A DNA stretch of 64,000 nucleotides from an uncultured Clostridiaceae bacterium (GTDB lineage Bacteria; Bacillota; Clostridia; Clostridiales; Clostridiaceae), in contig CAMJGD010000001.1 of the NCBI GenBank assembly GCA_946405135.1, forward strand, positions 310,001 through 374,000, read 5' to 3'. A program made the position numbers and the translations under genes. Each line of letters opens with the position of its first letter. The stretch's first letter is position 1. Below are positions 52,704 through 59,719 of the stretch, in pieces. The notes under the pieces were generated by a model that was not told where the DNA came from, did not search any database, and was given only the letters and a program-made list of their open reading frames with translations.

Positions 52704-53040
52704 CTATCTTATCCCTCCCATACTCATCACATACGCTTTTTTCATCCATCTTTGCACCACTTCTATAAGCTGCTCTAGTCATAGCATGAGATGCTGCAGG
52801 ATTTGTTAATAAAATGAAAATGCCTATTATTAATGATTTAACTCCAATAGATGCATTTCCAATAGAAAAGCCATAAATGGCACATCCAATAAGTATTGGT
52901 AATCCTCCCATGGTAACTATATTAGTCGAAGACTGCATTCTGCAAAAAGTATCAGGCATTCTTATCATTCCTACAACCCCTGCAATGATGAAAAATATGC
53001 CCACAGCAAATAATATATCTATTATAATCCTTATAATCAT
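52696..53040 (-). CDS. mbhC: MrpG-like antiporter subunit (MbhC-like)
   Basis: The 114-residue MnhG-type protein has three helices and the family stretch GVVGMIRMPDTFCRMQSSTNIVTMGGLPIL. I start it at ATG 53040, about eleven bases after GGAGGG; an in-frame upstream ATG would extend 15 polar residues into the preceding mrpF gene. The tail is charged. Confidence 0.93.
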   Translation of the reverse strand: MIIRIIIDILFAVGIFFIIAGVVGMIRMPDTFCRMQSSTNIVTMGGLPILIGCAIYGFSIGNASIGVKSLIIGIFILLTNPAASHAMTRAAYRSGAKMDEKSVCDEYGRDKIDE

Positions 53041-53041
53041 A

Positions 53042-53308
53042 TTACAATCTTCCCTCCAAGTATTTTGAGATAAGAATAGTTCCAATAAATCCTAGTAAAG
53101 TAACTACTAAGCCTAAGTCAATATATAAAGCTCTTTGTTCATAACATCCAAATAAAACCATAATAAGTCCGATAATAACATCTATACAATCTGCAGCTAC
53201 AACTCTGTCTATGGCATGAGGACCTTTTAATACTCTATATATAAGCACCAAAGATAACATAGCAAGTATAATAGCTATTATCATTAAGTCCAATCCCATG
53301 TCCATCAT
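53042..53308 (-). CDS. mbhB: MrpF-like antiporter subunit (MbhB-like)
   Basis: The 88-residue MnhF-type protein has three helices and the signature YRVLKGPHAIDRVVAADCIDVIIGLIMVLFG with the conserved Asp. ATG follows GGAGGG and overlaps the stop of mrpE (ATGA). Confidence 0.94.
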   Translation of the reverse strand: MMDMGLDLMIIAIILAMLSLVLIYRVLKGPHAIDRVVAADCIDVIIGLIMVLFGCYEQRALYIDLGLVVTLLGFIGTILISKYLEGRL

Positions 53309-53835
53309 TTAAATACCCTCCTTACCCAAGGCTCAAAAGCTCCTTTTATTGTATCCGATGCTTCTTTTATATTTTGTGTAGCCACATCAATCCAATGAAT
53401 ATACATATAACATTTTTCTCCATCTTCTACTATATCCATAGTGATAGTACCTGGAGTAAGAGTTATACAATTAGCTAGCATTGAAAGACCATAATCTGAT
53501 TTTATATCTGTTTCTATCTTCACAATACCTGGATTGATATTTAATTTTGGTGATAAAGCTCTTTTTGCCACATCCCAATTAGCTTTTATAAGTTCCCAAG
53601 CATAAATAGGTATGAAAGCTATTAAGGACCCAATCCTTTTAGGATTCAAAAGCCAAAAAGCATCTTCTTTTACTAAAAAACCTGAAGCAAAAATAGCTAC
53701 AATAATTGAAACTATTATTCCAACTAAAAGTTCTTCTTTATCTAATTTAGTTATGTTCAAATCCTGAAGCACATATATTATCCAAAAAATTAAACATAAC
53801 AAAGCAGTGGAAAATATTTTTCCAAATTTTTTCAT
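53305..53835 (-). CDS. mbhA: MrpE-like antiporter subunit (MbhA-like)
   Basis: The 176-residue MnhE-type protein has two or three N-terminal membrane helices, then the conserved IPIYAWELIKANWDVAKRALSPKLNINPGIVKIETDIKSDYGLSMLANCITLTPGTITMDI cytoplasmic region. ATG follows AAAGGGGA. It follows hypB by 17 bases and starts the membrane subunit series E-F-G-(D)-(E)-B-C-D. Confidence 0.94.
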   Translation of the reverse strand: MKKFGKIFSTALLCLIFWIIYVLQDLNITKLDKEELLVGIIVSIIVAIFASGFLVKEDAFWLLNPKRIGSLIAFIPIYAWELIKANWDVAKRALSPKLNINPGIVKIETDIKSDYGLSMLANCITLTPGTITMDIVEDGEKCYMYIHWIDVATQNIKEASDTIKGAFEPWVRRVFK

Positions 53836-53851
53836 GTTTATCCCCTTTCTT

Positions 53852-54505
53852 CTATTTATGATTTATGTGTTTTTTTAACCAATCAAAAAATTCTTGCATT
53901 CCTTCCCCCTTCATTGAATTTATCTTAAATATATTTATATCCTTATTCATGCTTTTTGCTTCCTGTATGACCTTATCCTGATTAAAGTTAAAATACTCTT
54001 TCATATCATATTTTGTTATAAGTAAAGCATCAGCCCTTGTAAACATAAGAGGATATTTTTCTACCTTATCATCCCCCTCCGGCACACTCAAAAGGGCTAT
54101 CTTAAGATGCTCTCCAATATCAAACTCTGCTGGACACACTAAGTTTCCTATATTTTCAACTATTAAAACATCAATATGTTTTAAATTGAATTCAGGTATT
54201 ATATTCTTTATGGACATTGCTTCAATATGACAGGCTCCATCCGTATTTAGCTGCACAACAGGTATATCCATAGCTGCAATTTTTTCTGCATCTACCTTAC
54301 CTGCAATATCACCTTCAATAACACCCACATTTAAATTTTCTTCTCTTAGCAATTTTATTAAATTAATAATAAAACTGGTTTTACCTGCTCCTGGAGATCC
54401 CATAACATTAAGCATCAATACATTATTATCATTAAGTATCTTTTGAAGCTCCTTGTGGCAATCCTCATTCCACTCCATTATTTGTCTTACCACCTTTATT
54501 TCCAA
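53852..54505 (-). CDS. hypB: Hydrogenase nickel incorporation GTPase HypB
   Basis: HypB delivers nickel with HypA. The 217-residue GTPase has Walker A GSPGAGKTSFI near residue 36, EGDIAGKVDAEKI, the metal-binding DGACHIEA (Cys-His), the G3-like ENIGNLVCPAEFDIGEH and the NKxD-like TKYDMKEY. It lacks the His-rich N-terminal tail found in some species. The start is a TTG after GGAGGTGG that overlaps the hypA stop. Located inside the structural operon. Confidence 0.95.
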   Translation of the reverse strand: MEIKVVRQIMEWNEDCHKELQKILNDNNVLMLNVMGSPGAGKTSFIINLIKLLREENLNVGVIEGDIAGKVDAEKIAAMDIPVVQLNTDGACHIEAMSIKNIIPEFNLKHIDVLIVENIGNLVCPAEFDIGEHLKIALLSVPEGDDKVEKYPLMFTRADALLITKYDMKEYFNFNQDKVIQEAKSMNKDINIFKINSMKGEGMQEFFDWLKKHINHK

Positions 54506-54507
54506 AG

Positions 54508-54849
54508 CTAATCCACCTCCAAACTGTCTATTAAAAATTCATTTCCCTTTAATATTTTTAAATTATAGCTATTACATACAGGACAGCTATAATTTTTATC
54601 TTTTAACACGCCTTCATAATTACATTCATTACATTTTATAGTTATAGGAATTTTATCAATTTTAATTAAAGCTCCCTCAACTTCAGTGCCCTTGCTAGCT
54701 ATATCAAAATAGTACTGTATACAATCTGGTATTAACCCTGAAAGTTCTCCCACCTTTATCCTTATCTCTTTTACCTTTGAAGCTTTATGTTTTACAGCCT
54801 CTTCACAGCATATTTTTATTATACTTTGAGTTACTGAAAGCTCATGCAT
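54508..54849 (-). CDS. hypA: Hydrogenase nickel metallochaperone HypA
   Basis: HypA binds nickel through its MHE start and zinc through two Cys pairs. The 113-residue protein shows MHELSVTQSIIKICCEEA, GELSGLIPDCIQYYFDI, and CNECNYEG/CPVCNSYN. ATG overlaps the stop of the large subunit gene (TAATG), so translation is coupled to the subunit it matures. Confidence 0.96.
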   Translation of the reverse strand: MHELSVTQSIIKICCEEAVKHKASKVKEIRIKVGELSGLIPDCIQYYFDIASKGTEVEGALIKIDKIPITIKCNECNYEGVLKDKNYSCPVCNSYNLKILKGNEFLIDSLEVD

Positions 54850-55931
54850 TATCTATCCAAACAAGAGAAACATGGATCTATACTTGCAACTATAAGTCCT
54901 GCATCCGCTATAGAATTACCCTTTAGCATTACAGGCACTGTTGCAGCATTTTTAAAGGTAGGAACATGTATGTTAACTCTCCAGTTTGTCTGTCCACCAT
55001 CACTTACCACATAATAAGTGACTTCTCCTCTTGGTGCTTCTATTCTGCTACAGTACTCACCTACAGGTATTTTAGGTAATTTCATTCCAAGATTTATTGG
55101 AGTATCTGGCATATTTTTTACGGCTTGAGTTATTATTTTAAAGCTTTCTTCTATTTCTAAAAGCCTTACTACAACCCTTGAAAATACATCTCCATCTTCT
55201 TGTATTGCTGTATTAAACTCAAAATCTTCATAGCAGCAATATGGATCTCTTTTTCTTACATCATCTGGCATGCCAGATGCTCTGCCATGAGGTCCGCAAG
55301 CACCATAAATCCAAGCATCTTCATAGCTTAATTTTCCTACACCTTTAGTTCTTAAAGCTATGCTTTTATCTGTAGAAAAAATATGAACTATCTTTTTATA
55401 TGGTTCCTGTATTTCTTCAATCATTTTAAGTAAAGCTTCAAACTGCTCTTTTGTAAAATCCCTTCTTGCTCCTCCTACAATATTCATGGCATAATTAACT
55501 CTGTTTCCAGTAAGCATTTCAAGCATATCCATTACTTTTTCTCTAGCTCCAAAAGTATACATAAATGCACTGTCAAAGCCTATGATATGTGATGCAAGAC
55601 CAAGCCATAGAAAGTGTGAATGAAGTCTCTCTAATTCGCCTATGATTACCCTTATATAAGAACCTCTCTTTGGTACTTCCATGCCAGCTATGTCTTCTAA
55701 AGCCAAACAATAAGCTAAAGTATGGGAATGAGAGCATATGCCGCAAACCCTTTCTACTAAAGTTATAGTCTGTATGTAATTTCTTTCTGTGGCTAGCTTT
55801 TCTATACCTCTATGATTGTATCCAATAAAAACATCTGCATCTGTTATAAGCTCTCCATCAGTAAACAGCTTAACATGAACCGGCTCTTCTAAAGATGGAT
55901 GATATGGACCTATAGGTATTGTGTAACTCAT
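54849..55931 (-). CDS. mbhL: [NiFe] hydrogenase large subunit (MbhL-like), no C-terminal extension
   Basis: This is the catalytic subunit of a group 4 hydrogenase, reducing protons with electrons from the ferredoxin-type subunits. The 360-residue protein begins IPIGPYHPSLEEP, has the first ligand motif RVCGICSHSH (C63, C66) and the second DPCFSC (C354, C357) ending LDR. The stop follows directly after Arg360, where cleavage normally takes place, so there is no propeptide to remove. ATG follows AGGAGG. Upstream is the K-like subunit; downstream hypA overlaps. Confidence 0.95.
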   Translation of the reverse strand: MSYTIPIGPYHPSLEEPVHVKLFTDGELITDADVFIGYNHRGIEKLATERNYIQTITLVERVCGICSHSHTLAYCLALEDIAGMEVPKRGSYIRVIIGELERLHSHFLWLGLASHIIGFDSAFMYTFGAREKVMDMLEMLTGNRVNYAMNIVGGARRDFTKEQFEALLKMIEEIQEPYKKIVHIFSTDKSIALRTKGVGKLSYEDAWIYGACGPHGRASGMPDDVRKRDPYCCYEDFEFNTAIQEDGDVFSRVVVRLLEIEESFKIITQAVKNMPDTPINLGMKLPKIPVGEYCSRIEAPRGEVTYYVVSDGGQTNWRVNIHVPTFKNAATVPVMLKGNSIADAGLIVASIDPCFSCLDR

Positions 55932-55934
55932 TAT

Positions 55935-56345
55935 TTATTCCTCCTTTTTGTCCTTTAAGCATTCTTCATTTCCACAATTACATTTTTTTAATTCAGATAA
56001 AGGCATAACAAGAATCTGGCCGCTTCCATCAAATTCTTCAGGTAAAAATAATCTTCCAGACTTATTAAGTCCTTCAAATTCTATAGGCATCATTTCAGTT
56101 ATCTCTTCCTCACACCATTGAGCTGAGCCGCCATAAATACTTGTTATAGAAGGTAGTGAATCATAACCTTTACATAGATAAGTTTTTAAATCTCCATCTA
56201 CATCAAAATTGTAAGCCACTGCATTTTTTCCTTCCTTATCTACATAGCCATTCATTATAACTAATCTTCTTTTTTCTTTTAACATTTTTTCTGTTAAAGG
56301 AATAAGTTCTTCCTTTGTTATTTCTATTCCTTGAAATTTATGCAT
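55935..56345 (-). CDS. mbhK: NuoC-like hydrogenase subunit (MbhK-like)
   Basis: The 136-residue protein resembles the 30-kDa/NuoC family; in Mbh this is subunit K. Family features include the N-terminal beta-strand pattern, SITSIYGGSAQWCEEEITEM and FEGLNKSGRLFLPEEF. The C-terminal tail has an unusual cysteine cluster, KKCNCGNEECLKDKKEE, absent from typical NuoC. ATG follows GGAGGTTAA. It lies four bases from the large subunit gene. Confidence 0.88.
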   Translation of the reverse strand: MHKFQGIEITKEELIPLTEKMLKEKRRLVIMNGYVDKEGKNAVAYNFDVDGDLKTYLCKGYDSLPSITSIYGGSAQWCEEEITEMMPIEFEGLNKSGRLFLPEEFDGSGQILVMPLSELKKCNCGNEECLKDKKEE

Positions 56346-56420
56346 GATTAACCTCCTACTTTGTTAATATTTTGATTATCTTTTCCACACAATCAATAAA
56401 TTCTAATGTTATTTTATTTA

Positions 56421-57425
56421 TTAGCATATCCTAGGAAGAGCATCGTAACTTAATTTATCTAGTATCCTAGTTCCTCCTATAGGTGTTTTCATAAGGACTT
56501 TAGATTTCACATAATCTACTACCTCTCCTATAATCGCAGCATCTTTAAATATATCTATAGCTTTTAAGTCCTTTAAAAGTCCTTCAGAAGCTTCTTCAGA
56601 CACTACAATTAATGCTTTTCCTTCATTAGCGCTATACAGAGGATCTAAACCAAGCAAATCGCAAGCAGCTCTCACATCTTCATCTACAGGTATTTTATCT
56701 TCTAAAAGTTGTATGGAATATTGCATTTGTTCTGAAAATTCATTTAGTGTAGTAGCCACTCCCCCTCTAGTAGGATCCCTCATTATCTTTATATGTTGTC
56801 TGTACTTTTTTGATATATCTAATAAAGGTATAAGTGGCATACAATCGGATTTTATTTGAGAAGAAAATAGTCCTTCTCTAGCACACAATATTGAAATGCC
56901 ATGATTTCCACAAGGCCCTGTAATTATGACTTTATCTCCAGGTTTTATTTGAGATACTCCTAAGTTTAATCCTTCAATTTTCTCACCTATACCTGCGGTA
57001 TTTATGTATATACCATGCCCATGTCCCTTATCTACTACTTTTGTATCTCCTGTTACTATGGAAACTCCAGCTTTAGCTGAAGTAGCTCCTATAGATTTTA
57101 CGATATTTCTTAAATGCTCTGTAGAAAATCCTTCTTCAATAATAAAAGATAAACTTAAATATTTAGGTACACTTCCACACATTATAATGTCATTTACAGT
57201 ACCACACACGCTTAATTTTCCTATATCTCCTCCAGGAAAAAAATAAGGATATATAACAAAGCTATCTGTGGAAAATGCTATATTACTATTTTTAAGTCCT
57301 AAGATAGCACCATCACCCAAAGGAGACAGTAAATCATTTTTTAGCTCTGGCATAAGTATAGAATCAATTAATTCTGAAGTTTTTCTACCGCCATTGCCAT
57401 AAGATAGAGATATAATATCTTCCAA
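56421..57425 (-). CDS. hypE: Hydrogenase maturation protein HypE
   Basis: HypE dehydrates the carbamoyl group on its C-terminal cysteine to form the cyanide ligand of the NiFe site. The 334-residue PurM-like protein has SYGNGGRKTSELI near the start, SPLGDGAIL, and ends with the essential PRIC. The start is a TTG with AAAGGG nine bases upstream. It lies in the order hypC-hypD-hypE ahead of the subunits. Confidence 0.96.
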   Translation of the reverse strand: MEDIISLSYGNGGRKTSELIDSILMPELKNDLLSPLGDGAILGLKNSNIAFSTDSFVIYPYFFPGGDIGKLSVCGTVNDIIMCGSVPKYLSLSFIIEEGFSTEHLRNIVKSIGATSAKAGVSIVTGDTKVVDKGHGHGIYINTAGIGEKIEGLNLGVSQIKPGDKVIITGPCGNHGISILCAREGLFSSQIKSDCMPLIPLLDISKKYRQHIKIMRDPTRGGVATTLNEFSEQMQYSIQLLEDKIPVDEDVRAACDLLGLDPLYSANEGKALIVVSEEASEGLLKDLKAIDIFKDAAIIGEVVDYVKSKVLMKTPIGGTRILDKLSYDALPRIC

Positions 57426-57479
57426 ATCATCACGCCCTTTAAATTAGAATACATTGTTATAATTCGTATTCATTATTTC

Positions 57480-58562
57480 TTACAAATTTTCATAGCGGTA
57501 ATATGCAGCGCAACTGCCTTCACTAGACACCATACAAGGTCCTATGGGATTACTTGGATTGCACAGAACTTTAAATAATTTACACTCATTAGGTTTTATC
57601 TTCCCTGAAAGCACTTCACCACACCTGCATCCACTATTAATTTTTTTATTTTTAATGCTGTAGTCCATAGGGTATATATTTTCTATATCAAAATCTTCAT
57701 AAAAAGAATTTATCTTTAACCCGCTTTGAGGAACCATGCCCATGCCTCTCCAATAATCATCTCTTAAGATAAATACCTCATGAATTATGCTTTGAGCTAT
57801 AATATTCCCTTCATAAGCTACTACATTTCTGTAGCAATTTGTAACTCCTCTAAAGCCATCATTAATCCCTTTCACTATACTATAGATACCTTCTACTATT
57901 TCATTCATTTCAAATCCAGTTACAGCTCCCAAGGCATCATATTCCTTTAAAAACTCAAAACCTTTTTCCCCTAAAATTGCTGCTACATGTCCTGGACACA
58001 AAAATCCATCTATAGATATTTCATCATCTTCTAAAAGCAATCTCATTATAGGTTCCATTATCTTATGCATAGATAGCACATAAAAATTGTTTACATTGCC
58101 TTTTTTAGCTTCTTTTAAAGCTACTGCGGTAGCTGGAGTTGTGGTTTCAAATCCTATGCCAGGAAATATAACTTTTTTATCCTTGTTATTCAAAGCAATA
58201 TTTAATGCATCCATACTAGAATAAACTATTTTTATTTGAGCCCCTTCAGCTCTAGCCCTTTCTAACCTAATCTCAGGACTAGAACCAGGAATTCTTATCA
58301 TATCTCCATAAGTTGCTATTATTACATTACTATTTTTAGATAGATTATAAAGATAATCTATATATATATCAGGAGTTACACATACTGGACACCCTGGTCC
58401 TGAAATAAGATTTATATTTTCATTAAAGAGACTTCTTATTCCAAACTTGCCTATAGCCATGGTATGAGTTCCGCATACTTCCATAATATTTATTTTTCTT
58501 TTCAAATGCTTATTTATATAAAATATTTTTTCTTTTATACTCTGCTCTTCATAACCCGTCAT
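57480..58562 (-). CDS. hypD: Hydrogenase maturation protein HypD
   Basis: HypD, with HypC, assembles the Fe(CN)2CO unit. The 360-residue iron-sulfur protein shows INIMEVCGTHTMAIGKFGIRSL, GPGCPVCVTP, and the C-terminal RCGEVLSG and ECKLFKVLC cysteine motifs for the [4Fe-4S] cluster. ATG at 58562 follows a more distant GAGAGG, consistent with coupling to hypC seven bases upstream. Confidence 0.96.
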   Translation of the reverse strand: MTGYEEQSIKEKIFYINKHLKRKINIMEVCGTHTMAIGKFGIRSLFNENINLISGPGCPVCVTPDIYIDYLYNLSKNSNVIIATYGDMIRIPGSSPEIRLERARAEGAQIKIVYSSMDALNIALNNKDKKVIFPGIGFETTTPATAVALKEAKKGNVNNFYVLSMHKIMEPIMRLLLEDDEISIDGFLCPGHVAAILGEKGFEFLKEYDALGAVTGFEMNEIVEGIYSIVKGINDGFRGVTNCYRNVVAYEGNIIAQSIIHEVFILRDDYWRGMGMVPQSGLKINSFYEDFDIENIYPMDYSIKNKKINSGCRCGEVLSGKIKPNECKLFKVLCNPSNPIGPCMVSSEGSCAAYYRYENL

Positions 58563-58568
58563 AGTTAT

Positions 58569-58799
58569 TTATACATCCTCTCTAGAAGCTTCATAAACTT
58601 CTAATATTGCTTCAATACTATCTTTAGCAGCATCTTCTCTCATAATTTCTATAGCAAAACCAGCATGTACCATAACATAATCTCCTACTTTAGCTTTAGG
58701 AGTTAAATCTAACCTAATGTCCCTTTTTATGCCATTAATTTCTCCAATACCACTTAGACTATTTATTTCAATTATCTTTAAAGGTATACCTAAACACAT
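58569..58799 (-). CDS. hypC: Hydrogenase assembly chaperone HypC
   Basis: HypC carries the Fe(CN)2CO group from HypD to the large subunit through its second residue, a conserved cysteine. The 76-residue protein begins MCLGIPLKIIEI, with GDYVMVHAGFAIEIM near residue 45. ATG follows AAAGG. First gene of the operon; the promoter is in the 415-base divergent region upstream. Confidence 0.96.
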   Translation of the reverse strand: MCLGIPLKIIEINSLSGIGEINGIKRDIRLDLTPKAKVGDYVMVHAGFAIEIMREDAAKDSIEAILEVYEASREDV

Positions 58800-58837
58800 A
58801 CTAGAAATCCTTTCATTTGCTTAATATTTACCATTTA

Positions 58838-58866
58838 ATATTATCACATTTAGATTTAATATGTAA
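58838..58866 (-). promoter_or_regulatory. Weak candidate promoter of the hydrogenase operon
   Basis: Minus-strand TTACAT and TAATAT are separated by 17 bases, about 40 bases before hypC. The hexamers fit poorly at two positions each, so this is a weak match in A/T-rich DNA. Confidence 0.3.
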
Positions 58867-59011
58867 GATTTATAAAGTAGTTTTTATAATATTTTGTCTT
58901 GGTATTTTATTAAAATTTTTCTGTTTATTCATTAATTATATAAATTAATTAATTTTTTGTACAATATTTTTCTTTTTTTATGTAACATTTATAATAATGA
59001 TTCTTTTTTTT

Positions 59012-59020
59012 TGCTATAAT
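59012..59020 (+). promoter_or_regulatory. Extended -10 element upstream of the small basic protein
   Basis: TGCTATAAT is a perfect extended -10. No good -35 is visible. It lies about 190 bases upstream of the gene start at 59215, leaving a long leader. Confidence 0.4.
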
Positions 59021-59214
59021 ATAATTGTATTGTTACTAATTAAATATGGTATTATTATGGTATTATTATTTAATTTAGTGTTTTAAAGATATATATACTA
59101 TGTTATAATACTTTTTAGCAATACATGTATGTATTTTATTAAACAAAATTATTAAAGTATATTAAGCAATTATTAGAATAATAATATTAATTTTATGAAA
59201 AGGAGTTATAAGTT

Positions 59215-59625
59215 ATGGGTTTTAAAGACAAATTAGCAAAGCATTATACAGAAGCTTACTTAACAAAGTATGGTGATAGGTTAACTCAAGTTCAAGGAAA
59301 TGTAATTTCAGTAAAAGTAGAAGAAAAATCTATTTTATGGATATTTCACAAAATAATAGCTACTTTAATAGTTAAGCCTGAAAGAAGTAAAAGTGTTATA
59401 AAATGTACTTTTAAGAAAAATAGATGGTTTAAAAAGCCCGAATTTATTCCAATTGCTCAAGGAAATTTAGTAATAGTTCAAGGTTTAAAGGCTAAAAAAG
59501 GTAAGGAAAATAAAGAAAGCATTGAAATAATGAATGTAAGAAATTTAACTACAAGGAAAGATTTGATACCCGTAGAAGGGGATCAAGTAAAAAGAGTTCA
59601 AAAGATACAGAGAATGAAAAAATAA
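59215..59625 (+). CDS. Small basic protein of unknown function
   Basis: I do not recognise this 136-residue protein. It is rich in Lys and beta-branched residues; its strands (VQGNVISVKVEEKSILWIFHKIIATLIVKPERSKSVIKCTFKK, IPIAQGNLVIVQGLKAKKGKENKESIEIMNVRNL) suggest a beta-barrel or OB-like fold with a basic tail. There is no signal peptide or membrane helix. It has a good ribosome site (AAGGAG, ATG eight bases later) and its own terminator, so it is a real monocistronic gene between the hydrogenase operon and the calcium-type ATPase. Confidence 0.75.
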   Translation: MGFKDKLAKHYTEAYLTKYGDRLTQVQGNVISVKVEEKSILWIFHKIIATLIVKPERSKSVIKCTFKKNRWFKKPEFIPIAQGNLVIVQGLKAKKGKENKESIEIMNVRNLTTRKDLIPVEGDQVKRVQKIQRMKK

Positions 59626-59628
59626 ATT

Positions 59629-59680
59629 TAAAGGGAGATATCAATGATTTTCACATTGAAATTCTCCCTTTATAATTTTT
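59629..59680 (+). terminator. Terminator after the small basic protein gene
   Basis: TAAAGGGAGA and TCTCCCTTTA pair, with TCAATG/CATTGA extending the stem, followed by TAATTTTT. It can also stop minus-strand transcription from the ATPase gene to a lesser extent. Confidence 0.88.
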
Positions 59681-59719
59681 CATTTATAATGCAAAACTCT
59701 TCTTGAATTATAGCTATAT

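Larger units (their letters stand above)
58800..59214. other. Long A/T-rich divergent intergenic region
   Basis: This 415-base region contains no plausible gene. A weak sigma-A-like promoter for hypC (TTACAT, 17 bases, TAATAT, at 58838-58866 minus) can be seen, and an extended -10 (TGCTATAAT at 59012-59020 plus) may serve the small basic protein gene. The remainder is near-homopolymeric A/T with no obvious riboswitch or terminator. Confidence 0.5.

Noticed and set aside
58900..59200. CRISPR, riboswitch or phage attachment site in the long intergenic region
   Set aside because: No regularly spaced repeats, no riboswitch core and no integrase gene nearby; only low-complexity A/T runs were seen.
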